Shown: positions 1 through 6,240, numbered from the stretch's first letter. The stretch: DNA of 6,367 bases from an uncultured Prevotella sp. (GCA_946998295.1 CAMPYS010000067.1:1-6367); one strand, 5' to 3'. Numbers and translations: made by a program. The notes: a model not told the origin generated them from the sequence alone.

Positions 1-119
1 TGCAGGCGTTAAGACATGATATGGAAGGATTCAAAAAGCAGAAAGAGCAAGAGATTATGCACCTGAAAGATTCAAGATATTTGTATCTTTCAGATAATCA
101 ACAAGCAAAGAAAGAATAA
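1..119 (+). CDS. C-terminal end of an unrecognised protein (partial)
   Basis: An open frame enters from the left edge (first whole codon at 3) and runs 38 codons to a TAA at 117-119. The tail is hydrophilic and rich in Lys, Glu and Gln, with a short stretch HLKDSRYLYLSDNQ near the end, and it looks like a genuine protein terminus rather than random sequence. I cannot assign a family. It reads on the plus strand, so it is not the remainder of a mob operon continuing from the minus-strand mobA at the right. The stop codon lies in the first arm of a foldable element that could end this transcript. Only the terminus is visible, so confidence in its being coding is moderate. Confidence 0.5.
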   Translation, partial: QALRHDMEGFKKQKEQEIMHLKDSRYLYLSDNQQAKKE

Positions 120-173
120 AGGGAAAATGGGTTACGACTTGGAAACGAGCGAGTTTCTTTCCCTCTCTTTATT
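115..173 (+). terminator. Foldable element after the left-hand gene, possible terminator
   Basis: AATAAAG at 115-121 is the inverse of CTTTATT at 167-173. Just inside, GGGAAA (121-126) can pair with TTTCCC (158-163), leaving a small bulge of a few bases on one side. A nested small hairpin pairs GAAAC (142-146) with GTTTC (153-157). The element overlaps the stop codon of the upstream gene. It lacks a clean T-run after the last arm, so an intrinsic terminator is only a possible reading; it could also be another structured RNA or a junction sequence. Confidence 0.35.
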
Positions 174-276
174 CTGCAATGTCTCAAAGAACACTTGATT
201 TATAGTTGCAAAGATAGTCATTTCATTATGAAAAACGACACAAAACAATGAAAATTACAAAATATCGTGGTAAAAA

Positions 277-308
277 TTTGTTTTTCTCGTTTTGTTTTTG
301 TAATATTG
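277..308 (+). promoter_or_regulatory. Bacteroidetes-type promoter for the peptide gene
   Basis: TTTG at 277-280 is followed after exactly 20 bases by TAATATTG at 301-308. The known Bacteroides sigma-ABfr consensus is TTTG (-33) and TAnnTTTG (-7) with about 19-21 bases between, so the match has one mismatch in the -7 box. Transcription would begin near 313-316, giving a leader of about 95 bases before the ATG at 411. The region is T-rich and TTTG occurs by chance more than once (also at 291-294), but only this pair has the right spacing. Confidence 0.6.
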
Positions 309-324
309 CAATTGGATGTTAGAT

Positions 325-363
325 ATGCACACCATGCTAAACTTTGGCATTCAACTTAATTAA
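325..363 (+). other. Possible 12-codon leader mini-ORF
   Basis: ATG at 325-327 opens a 12-codon frame (MHTMLNFGIQLN) that closes with TAA at 361-363, within the presumed transcribed leader of the peptide gene. Its stop codon touches the base of the second leader hairpin, an arrangement seen in attenuators driven by leader-peptide translation. No ribosome binding site is evident, although Bacteroidetes genes often lack one. It may well be chance. Confidence 0.2.
334..350 (+). promoter_or_regulatory. Leader hairpin 1 (5' UTR of the peptide gene)
   Basis: ATGCTAA (334-340) pairs with TTGGCAT (344-350) around a three-base loop ACT, giving seven pairs including one G-U. It lies within the presumed 5' untranslated region. 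It is small and rated moderately only because a stronger hairpin follows it closely. Confidence 0.35.
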
Positions 364-386
364 TGGTTCGGAGATTACCGAGCCAT
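363..386 (+). promoter_or_regulatory. Leader hairpin 2 (5' UTR of the peptide gene)
   Basis: ATGGTTCGG (363-371) pairs with CCGAGCCAT (378-386) around the six-base loop AGATTA. All nine positions pair, one as G-U. The structure ends 24 bases before the start codon of the peptide gene and has no T-run after it, so it is not a terminator. The G-U pair fits an RNA structure better than a DNA operator. It could protect the transcript, control translation or bind a regulator; nothing in the sequence decides between these. Confidence 0.5.
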
Positions 387-410
387 GTATAAACTTTATT
401 CTGTTTAGTT

Positions 411-587
411 ATGAAAATATTAGCTTTAGAAGTCTTTTCAAAAGACGAAATGGGCTTTATCAATGGTGGCGGTGATGTAACTGCAACTAAAACCATTATC
501 AATGCAGATGGTTCAACAACAACCATTACAACAACGATTAAGGATGATGGAAGTGTCATCATTGACAAAGTAACAACGAAACCTTAA
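411..587 (+). CDS. Double-glycine leader peptide, PCAT substrate (bacteriocin-like or signal peptide)
   Basis: This 58-codon gene encodes the likely substrate of the exporter downstream. Residues 1-20 form a GG leader: EMGFINGG (13-20) matches the ELxxIxGG pattern recognised by C39 leader peptidases. The start at 411 gives the usual short leader beginning MKILALEVF. Cleavage after G20 would release 38 residues starting GDVTATK; a third Gly (G21) makes the exact site slightly uncertain. The mature part has 11 Thr, no Cys and no aromatic residue, and 5 Asp against 4 Lys. Two similar 13-residue units (28-40 and 41-53) each carry a DGS turn, suggesting beta-hairpins. It has its own promoter and a terminator directly after it. 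The leader and the neighbouring C39 transporter make export confident; antibacterial activity is inferred. No modification enzyme is encoded nearby, so it is probably unmodified. Confidence 0.85.
   Translation: MKILALEVFSKDEMGFINGGGDVTATKTIINADGSTTTITTTIKDDGSVIIDKVTTKP
516..539 (+). repeat. Tandem 12-bp repeat inside the peptide gene
   Basis: ACAACAACCATT (516-527) is followed directly by ACAACAACGATT (528-539), differing at one base. Each copy encodes Thr-Thr-Thr-Ile in frame. The repeat fits growth of the mature peptide by slippage or duplication. Confidence 0.75.
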
Positions 588-596
588 GAGTTTTTG

Positions 597-644
597 TGTC
601 TGACTATGTTTTTCTTATCATAGTCAGACATTTTATTTTTTTAT
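597..644 (+). terminator. Intrinsic terminator after the peptide gene
   Basis: TGTCTGACTATG (597-608) and CATAGTCAGACA (619-630) are perfect 12-base inverse copies around a 10-base loop, followed by TTTTATTTTTTTAT (631-644). This is a textbook Rho-independent terminator on the plus strand. It begins 9 bases after the peptide stop codon and ends 10 bases before the next start codon. Since no separate promoter is evident for the barrel gene, partial read-through is the likely way the export genes are transcribed, giving much more peptide mRNA than transporter mRNA. Confidence 0.88.
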
Positions 645-654
645 AACATTTGCG

Positions 655-2982
655 ATGTTTCGTTATTTAGTTCTCATTTTCATTTTCTGCTTGCAATCTC
701 AAGCAGTAATAATAGCTCAAGACACATTGATATTATCAGCTACCGTAGTTGATGAGGCACAAGAGCCTTTACCCTATGCCACCGTGCTATTGATTACAGA
801 AGAAGGAGAAATTTTAAAAAGTACAACTACCGATCCAAAAGGAATATTCAATATAAGCAAAGAAGGAACTGATGGTAAATTTATTGCTGTCAGGTTTATG
901 GGGTATAAACAAGCACGAGTTTCGATTCCTCTTCCTACTGTTATTCAATTAGAACCAAATTCCAACACGTTGCAAGAAGTTATAGTTAAAGGGAAAAGAG
1001 CAGTTTATAAAGTTTCAGAAGGAACATTTGAAATAGATGTCTCAAAATCAGATTTAAAAAAATTACCCGAAGTTGCAGATATTCTTGCTTTTCTTCCAGG
1101 ATTGTTGGAGACCGGTGGAAGAGTTGTACCTATATCAGGAGGCACGCCTTTGTATATATTGAATGGAGTAGAACAAAAATCATACGACAGAATCAGTGCG
1201 CTCCGTCCTGAACAAATAAAAACGGTAAATGTTAATTACTATCCACCTGCTAAATATTCGGCTCAATATGGTTGTATTATTTCTATTACAACAAACCAAC
1301 AATTAACAGATTACTTTTCTGCACAGGTGGAACATAATTCTTTGTTCGGACGGCGCTACACAGAAGAGGATGTTTTGAGAATTTCCTTATCAAAAAAGAA
1401 ATGGGATAATTTCTTGTCTTATAATTTTTCACACCTCAATGAAGATAACACAGGAACCAATCAATACGATATATTAACCCCTGAAGGAAAGATGAAGCGG
1501 TCTTCTATCTCTTACAATAATCAGATTCTTTCAAAGCCAGCCCACCATATTACCGAAAGCTTCAGTTACAGACCCAATCAAAAATTTAATATAACATTTC
1601 AGGGTGATATAAATATCTCCAATAAGAAAGCTAAGAGTCAAGGAGATGAGTATAGTCATGAATATGGTAGAAATACACTATATTCCAACACTCATCAAGA
1701 TGAAAGAGGCTGTAATATTTCTACCAATGCCGATTTGCTGGTAAATTATACAATGACAGATAAACAACAACTATCTGTTTCTGGCGGTTACTTATACGCT
1801 AAAACGAAATCGGAGATAGATTTATTGTCAAATAGTAAAAATCGTTCTTGGATAAATGGTGAAAATGACTACAAAGCATTTAACACAAAGATAGAGTACG
1901 ACTACAACTCGAAAAAGGGTTTCTCTCTAAATACGGGCTTTCAAGGAAATTCTATTCTGAACAAAGGCTATTCAAATTATATTTTTGAGAATAATACGAC
2001 TCCATTCTACAATATAACGAGTAATCTTCAAGACGATGAACTTAGTTTGTTTGCAACTATAAATCAAAAATGGGATAAACTCTTCATCACCGCAGGGGTA
2101 AGAGGAAGCATTTTTCATTCCAAATATGAGCAAAATAAAACAAATAGTATTACTGATACATACTTTAGACTCTTTCCTCGCATAACAGCCCAATGGCAGA
2201 TAAATTCCGATTTGCTATTCATTGGAAGCATTATTACACAGAATTCACGACCAATGTTTAGGGATATTTCCCCTCTTTTGCATTATATAAATCCTTATTT
2301 ATTCGAAAAAGGTAATTCATCTCTTAAATCTAATGATAGATATATTTATTCCTTATCCATAGTATGGAAGAATAAATTTGTATTGCAGGGAAGATACATA
2401 CATGACGCTAATGCTGTTTTGTGGAAATTCACTAAAAGTCCTGAATTAAATGATGCTCTATTGAATTCCCCCATCAATGTAGATTACAATACATGGTTGT
2501 TTAATGCAAGTTATTCAGATAAATTCGGAATATATAGATTTGCCTATAATGCTTCATTTCGTTATATTCCAACAAAGTTCAAATACTTAGATACTTATGC
2601 ACCTAGAAATTCAAATATTACATTTACCATGGTCAATCAATTTGACATTACTAAACAAATGATGGCGTCTATAGATTTGTCTTACTCTTCAAAAAATGGT
2701 TTCTTGGGAGTATTAGAATCACCTAATTATGGTTTATCTTTTTGGATACGGCAAAATTTCTTCAAGGATAATCGTTTACAAATTATCTTGAGAGGTAATG
2801 ACTTATTACATAAGTCTGTATCAAAAACAAATGTATTCATAGATAATATCAAAGTACAAACGACTCCAGATTTCGATAGTCGCTTTCTTTTATTGACCGT
2901 TAAATACACATTCAATGGATTTAAGGACACATTTAGAAGATTGAACACCAATGAAGGTAATCAGAAACGATTGAATTTGTAG
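655..2982 (+). CDS. TonB-receptor-like outer-membrane beta-barrel protein of the peptide cassette
   Basis: The 775-aa protein starts with a Sec signal peptide (residues 1 to about 21, hydrophobic core LVLIFIF). A carboxypeptidase-regulatory-like beta-sandwich follows (about 27-102), then a plug-like domain (about 106-215, with LQEVIVKGK at its start and LYILNGV at 166-172), and a long barrel with alternating aromatic strands to about 753. The last strand, LLLTVKYTF, is followed by a 22-residue polar tail, whereas most such barrels end in an aromatic residue. The layout fits the Bacteroidetes CarboxypepD_reg plus plug plus OMP_b-brl_3-type barrel. No TonB box is obvious. It lies between the peptide gene and its transporter, so it is probably devoted to this peptide: an outer-membrane exit route, a self-receptor or an immunity factor. 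Context does not settle which. No SusD partner is present, which argues against glycan uptake. Confidence 0.88.
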   Translation: MFRYLVLIFIFCLQSQAVIIAQDTLILSATVVDEAQEPLPYATVLLITEEGEILKSTTTDPKGIFNISKEGTDGKFIAVRFMGYKQARVSIPLPTVIQLEPNSNTLQEVIVKGKRAVYKVSEGTFEIDVSKSDLKKLPEVADILAFLPGLLETGGRVVPISGGTPLYILNGVEQKSYDRISALRPEQIKTVNVNYYPPAKYSAQYGCIISITTNQQLTDYFSAQVEHNSLFGRRYTEEDVLRISLSKKKWDNFLSYNFSHLNEDNTGTNQYDILTPEGKMKRSSISYNNQILSKPAHHITESFSYRPNQKFNITFQGDINISNKKAKSQGDEYSHEYGRNTLYSNTHQDERGCNISTNADLLVNYTMTDKQQLSVSGGYLYAKTKSEIDLLSNSKNRSWINGENDYKAFNTKIEYDYNSKKGFSLNTGFQGNSILNKGYSNYIFENNTTPFYNITSNLQDDELSLFATINQKWDKLFITAGVRGSIFHSKYEQNKTNSITDTYFRLFPRITAQWQINSDLLFIGSIITQNSRPMFRDISPLLHYINPYLFEKGNSSLKSNDRYIYSLSIVWKNKFVLQGRYIHDANAVLWKFTKSPELNDALLNSPINVDYNTWLFNASYSDKFGIYRFAYNASFRYIPTKFKYLDTYAPRNSNITFTMVNQFDITKQMMASIDLSYSSKNGFLGVLESPNYGLSFWIRQNFFKDNRLQIILRGNDLLHKSVSKTNVFIDNIKVQTTPDFDSRFLLLTVKYTFNGFKDTFRRLNTNEGNQKRLNL

Positions 2983-3039
2983 AGAGAATATTCTCATAAT
3001 TTAATATTTAAATTTTAGTCTGGTTTTATACTATCATAA

Positions 3040-5253
3040 ATGTACGCCTTAGTTAGACAACATGATGCAAAAGATTGTGGACCATCTTGCTTAGCAATGA
3101 TAGTTAAGTATTATGGCCATAATTTTAATATTAATTCAATTAGAAAAATTTGTGCATTAAATCGAGAGGGTGTTTCTTTGCTTGGTATTAGTAAGGCAGC
3201 AGAAATGCTAGGTTTCAAGACTATTGGAGGACGTTTGAGTTTTGATACACTTGTTCATGAAGTTCCACTGCCTTGCATTGTCCATTGGAATCAAAATCAT
3301 TTTGTAGTTGTCTATAAAATAAAGAAGCACAAAAAAGAAAAATACACCGTCTTTGTGGCAGACCCAGGCAAAGGACTTGTAACCTATACGAAAGAGGAAT
3401 TTTGTGAGCATTGGGTAAGCACCAAGACTGATGGCGAGGAGAAAGGCATTGCCCTACTCCTCGAACCGACGGAACAATTCTACGCACAAAAGACAGAGGA
3501 GACTATCCCCACGCATAACCGAGTGAAGTTTCTTTGGAGCTATCTCAAGAAATACAAGCGTTTCTTTACGCAGTTGATACTCGGCTTGTTGCTCGGCTCG
3601 CTCCTGCAGCTTATCTTTCCTTTCTTGACACAAGCTATAGTAGATACGGGTATCGGAGGAAAGGACCTCGGCTTTGTGTGGTTAGTGCTGTTGGCGGAGA
3701 CGATGCTCCTCTTCAGCCGTACTGCCATTGATTTTATCCGCTCCAAGATACTCCTTCACATATCCACACGCATCAATATATCGCTCATATCAGATTTCTT
3801 CATCAAGCTGATGAAACTCCCGATGAAGTTCTTCGACACCAAGCTGATGGGCGACCTCTTGCAACGCATTGAAGACCATCGACGTGTGGAACAGTTCCTC
3901 ACCTCAAGCAGTCTGAGTCTGCTGTTCTCGTTCTTCACCTTCCTTGTCTTCGGTATTGTGCTTGCAGTCTATAACATAAGCATCTTCCTTGTTTTCCTTT
4001 TTGGTACATCGCTTTATGCCGGATGGATTATCCTTTTTCTCAAAAAGCGCAGACAGCTTGATTACAAATACTTCGAGCAGGCAGGGCGCAACCGTAACGT
4101 CACCTACCAACTCATTGGCGGTATGCAGGAAATCAAACTGCAGGGGTGCGAACAGCGCAAACGTTGGGAATGGGAGGACGTACAAGCCGACCTGTTCAAG
4201 GTGAACCTGCAATCCCTCAATCTGCAACAAGTGCAGCAGGCAGGAAGCATCACCATCAACGAGGTCAAGAATATCCTTATCACGGTACTTGCTGCTACCT
4301 CCGTAATCCAAGGAAACATGACACTCGGTATGATGCTGGCGGTGCAGTACATCATCGGACAGCTCAACAGTCCTGTGGAGCAACTCATTCAATTTATCTA
4401 CTCATGGCAGGACGTAAGCATCAGCCTTGATCGCATGAACGAAATACATACCGAAACCAATGAAGAAAATACTGATAGGACACAAAATGCCTATTCGGAC
4501 GAAACAGCCGTGGGACATTCCCTCACGATAAAAGACCTATCCTTTAAATACGACATCTACAGTCCGAAAGATATTCTATCGAATATCAACCTCTCTATTC
4601 CCAACGGCAAGGTAACGGCAATCGTGGGAGCGAGTGGAAGCGGAAAGACAACGCTCGTAAAACTTCTTTTGGGATTCTATGAGCCATTAAACGGAAGTAT
4701 TCAGATAGGCAATGCCAATTTGAGTGAATACAACCTCGGCTGGTGGCGAAGCCAATGCGGTGCGGTGATGCAGGAGGGATATCTCTTCTCCGATACCATT
4801 GCGAGAAACATCGCCATATCTGACGATGAACCCGACATCGAACGTATCCGTCATGCTGCCCGTGTAGCAAACATAGCCGACTATATAGAAGCCCTGCCTT
4901 TGGCTTACAACACGATGATAGGACAGGACGGACAAGGTATCAGTCAAGGGCAACGACAACGCATCCTTATTGCAAGGGTAGTTTATAAGAATCCAATGTT
5001 CGTCTTCTTGGATGAAGCGACCAATGCCCTCGATGCCAACAATGAACGAGCCATTACAGAAAACCTCTCGGAGTTCTACAAGGGAAAAACAGTTGTAGTA
5101 GTGGCACACCGTCTTTCCACTGTTCGCGATGCCGACCAAATTGTAGTTTTGGATGAAGGTAAAATTGTAGAGGTAGGTACACACGAAGAACTGACCGCCA
5201 AACGTGGCAAATACTTTGTCTTAGTGAAGAATCAATTAGAATTGGGCAACTGA
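3040..5253 (+). CDS. Peptidase-containing ABC transporter (PCAT; C39 peptidase, membrane and ATPase domains)
   Basis: This inner-membrane protein should remove GG leaders and export the mature peptide with ATP. Residues 1 to about 130 are a C39 cysteine peptidase: Q7 (oxyanion), C13 in DCGPSC, H87 in NHFVVV and D108 in DPGKG are all present. A membrane domain spans about 170-445, with hydrophobic segments near 176-200, 210-234, 292-333 (two) and 407-440. The ATPase has Walker A GASGSGKT (530-537), Q-loop Q578, signature ISQGQ (634-638, in place of LSGGQ), Walker B FLDE with E659, and H690. At 737 aa it is the normal PCAT length and looks intact. It begins 57 bp after the barrel gene; its stop is one base from the next start, implying translational coupling. 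Composition changes from about 34% to 47% GC at about codon 108, so the gene may be a chimera. Confidence 0.97.
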   Translation: MYALVRQHDAKDCGPSCLAMIVKYYGHNFNINSIRKICALNREGVSLLGISKAAEMLGFKTIGGRLSFDTLVHEVPLPCIVHWNQNHFVVVYKIKKHKKEKYTVFVADPGKGLVTYTKEEFCEHWVSTKTDGEEKGIALLLEPTEQFYAQKTEETIPTHNRVKFLWSYLKKYKRFFTQLILGLLLGSLLQLIFPFLTQAIVDTGIGGKDLGFVWLVLLAETMLLFSRTAIDFIRSKILLHISTRINISLISDFFIKLMKLPMKFFDTKLMGDLLQRIEDHRRVEQFLTSSSLSLLFSFFTFLVFGIVLAVYNISIFLVFLFGTSLYAGWIILFLKKRRQLDYKYFEQAGRNRNVTYQLIGGMQEIKLQGCEQRKRWEWEDVQADLFKVNLQSLNLQQVQQAGSITINEVKNILITVLAATSVIQGNMTLGMMLAVQYIIGQLNSPVEQLIQFIYSWQDVSISLDRMNEIHTETNEENTDRTQNAYSDETAVGHSLTIKDLSFKYDIYSPKDILSNINLSIPNGKVTAIVGASGSGKTTLVKLLLGFYEPLNGSIQIGNANLSEYNLGWWRSQCGAVMQEGYLFSDTIARNIAISDDEPDIERIRHAARVANIADYIEALPLAYNTMIGQDGQGISQGQRQRILIARVVYKNPMFVFLDEATNALDANNERAITENLSEFYKGKTVVVVAHRLSTVRDADQIVVLDEGKIVEVGTHEELTAKRGKYFVLVKNQLELGN

Positions 5254-5254
5254 T

Positions 5255-5737
5255 ATGGACAAACAAGCAAAGAAACAGGAACGGAGTTTTGAGCTTCGCA
5301 GCGAGAAAGTACGCAGCATCGTGGGACAGATACCCTCCTCGCTTATCCGTTATGGCATTACCGCCATCGGAATGGTGTTGCTCTGCCTTTTTGCTGTAGC
5401 CTATTTCCTGCCCTATAAACAAGTATATTCGGGTACGGCTACCATACACAAAACGGCAACCACACCAGTAGACAGCACGAATATAACCATCTTGCTTAAG
5501 TTTGAGAACAAACGCCCAGACAAAGTGAAGGGACAAATAATTTGTCTGCAATCTCCATATAGAACGTTTGCAGGACAGATACGAGACCTGTCTCCTATCC
5601 GAGACACTTTTGACCGTCAGAACCCCATTTGCCGTTTCAAGATAACTGAGATAAAATCTGTGGAAAACCAGACGGTAGACTTTCAGATAGTAAGTTCATC
5701 GGGCAATCTGCTGCAAAAAATGCTTGGGGGAATATAA
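5255..5737 (+). CDS. Short HlyD-like membrane protein lacking the coiled-coil hairpin (mini periplasmic adaptor)
   Basis: The 160-aa protein has a charged cytoplasmic N-terminus, the stretch LRSEKVRSIVGQIPSSLIRYG (from 14), and one membrane helix (about 33-54). This start strongly resembles Bacteroidetes HlyD-family adaptors of PCAT systems, which share an SEEV..I.G..P..L.RWGI pattern just before the helix. The periplasmic part (about 55-160) begins YSGTATIH, continues with beta-rich sequence (KVKGQI, TFAGQIRDLSPI), and ends in SGNLLQKMLGGI, resembling the C-terminal end of full adaptors. Full adaptors are usually around 400 aa; the missing middle is the lipoyl and alpha-helical hairpin that would reach TolC. 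The frame is intact and the start overlaps the transporter region closely, so this looks like a working short form rather than debris. Membership of the HlyD family is inferred by eye. Confidence 0.75.
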   Translation: MDKQAKKQERSFELRSEKVRSIVGQIPSSLIRYGITAIGMVLLCLFAVAYFLPYKQVYSGTATIHKTATTPVDSTNITILLKFENKRPDKVKGQIICLQSPYRTFAGQIRDLSPIRDTFDRQNPICRFKITEIKSVENQTVDFQIVSSSGNLLQKMLGGI

Positions 5738-5753
5738 TCCCATCACACAATCC

Positions 5754-6173
5754 TTATCTCTCTCGATAGTCAATGGTTAAACTCACCGTCTGTTCTTGTA
5801 AGATGGTGAGTTCTTTTGTCAGCAGGATAACTTCATGTAACAACGCCTTTACACTTTTCTCTGCCGTATAAAGGCGCATCAGTCGTACCACCTGATTGTA
5901 GTTCACTCCAATTTTATGTACTTGGGCTGTGAGTTCAGAGAGCTTGCGATAATACTCCACGGCGGACTTGTCCACCGTTATCACCTTGAAATGCTCTCCT
6001 AATAACCTTGCACGCACAAACTCGGACTTGGACATTGCGCCTGACTTGTGATAGAGGTCTATCACTCGTATTTGGTCTTTCGGGTCTGGTAAACGGACGT
6101 GCCAATCGTCCCACTTATCGGGCATATTACCATACTTTTTCGCTACTCTTTTCCTTGATTTATCGCTTGCCAT
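5754..6173 (-). CDS. mobA: MobA-type mobilization (relaxosome accessory) protein
   Basis: The 139-aa protein resembles the MobA proteins of Bacteroides conjugative elements, which bind oriT DNA and help the relaxase nick it. A basic start (KSRKRVAKK) is followed by a ribbon-helix-helix-like DNA-binding segment (about 24-58: HVRLPDPKDQIRVIDLY, then a helix SKSEFVRARLLG). The C-terminal half (about 78-130) is helical and contains the MobC-type signature LTAQVHKIGVNYNQVVRLM. The length is typical and the gene looks complete. In CTnDOT-like elements the relaxase gene mobB follows mobA on the same strand. Here its place is taken by the convergent peptide-export cassette, whose last gene ends 16 bp away. 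The region upstream holds several inverted repeats, as expected for an adjoining oriT. The repertoire on either side beyond the window is unknown. Confidence 0.85.
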   Translation of the reverse strand: MASDKSRKRVAKKYGNMPDKWDDWHVRLPDPKDQIRVIDLYHKSGAMSKSEFVRARLLGEHFKVITVDKSAVEYYRKLSELTAQVHKIGVNYNQVVRLMRLYTAEKSVKALLHEVILLTKELTILQEQTVSLTIDYRER

Positions 6174-6195
6174 ATTCTCTTATTTTTGTTCTTCT

Positions 6196-6216
6196 AATCA
6201 CGACTTCGGTGTGATT
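6196..6216. promoter_or_regulatory. Hairpin with TTCG tetraloop in the mobA leader
   Basis: AATCAC (6196-6201) pairs with GTGATT (6211-6216). Inside it AC (6203-6204) pairs with GT (6209-6210) around the loop TTCG, with only G6202 unpaired. It lies 23 bases upstream of the mobA start on the opposite strand. It could be a binding site for MobA, as ribbon-helix-helix proteins often control their own genes, or part of a transfer origin. Confidence 0.4.
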
Positions 6217-6240
6217 TTATTCCCCATTTGGGGTAAGGGT

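Larger units (their letters stand above)
120..410. other. Non-coding region upstream of the peptide gene
   Basis: This AT-rich stretch of about 290 bases has no convincing gene. It contains the foldable element next to the left gene, a Bacteroidetes-type promoter (277-308), and a presumed transcribed leader from about 315 to 410 that holds two hairpins and a 12-codon mini-ORF. Between about 175 and 270 I see nothing distinctive. Confidence 0.6.

Noticed and set aside
248..322. Plus-strand 24-codon frame (MKITKYRGKN...) upstream of the peptide gene
   Set aside because: It overlaps the promoter elements at 277-308, so it would not be on the transcript predicted from that promoter.
356..568. 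Minus-strand 70-codon frame opposite the peptide gene
   Set aside because: It is rich in Val, Met and Ser as the complement of the peptide's repeats, and its start and end have no supporting signals. The plus-strand GG leader and terminator show which strand is used.
644..654. Possible promoter box TAACATTTG just before the barrel gene
   Set aside because: The spacing inside the box is wrong (three bases, not two, between TA and TTTG), and a start site there would fall inside the coding sequence.
2984..2995. Perfect 12-base palindrome GAGAATATTCTC between barrel and transporter genes
   Set aside because: It has no loop for an RNA hairpin, no T-run for termination and no matching copy elsewhere in the window. 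It could be an operator, but one short AT-rich palindrome is weak evidence.
3904..4392. Minus-strand 162-codon frame inside the transporter gene
   Set aside because: It lies opposite conserved membrane-domain codons of the PCAT, resembles no protein I know, and arises in the GC-richer part where stop codons are rarer.
4687..5551. Minus-strand frames of about 165 codons opposite the ATPase domain and the gene junction at 5253
   Set aside because: They overlap Walker B, signature and H-loop codons, and one crosses two plus-strand genes. They are chance open frames.
6008..6214. Plus-strand 68-codon frame opposite the mobA start
   Set aside because: It overlaps the DNA-binding part of mobA and runs into the hairpin region. 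Its sequence is low in recognisable character.
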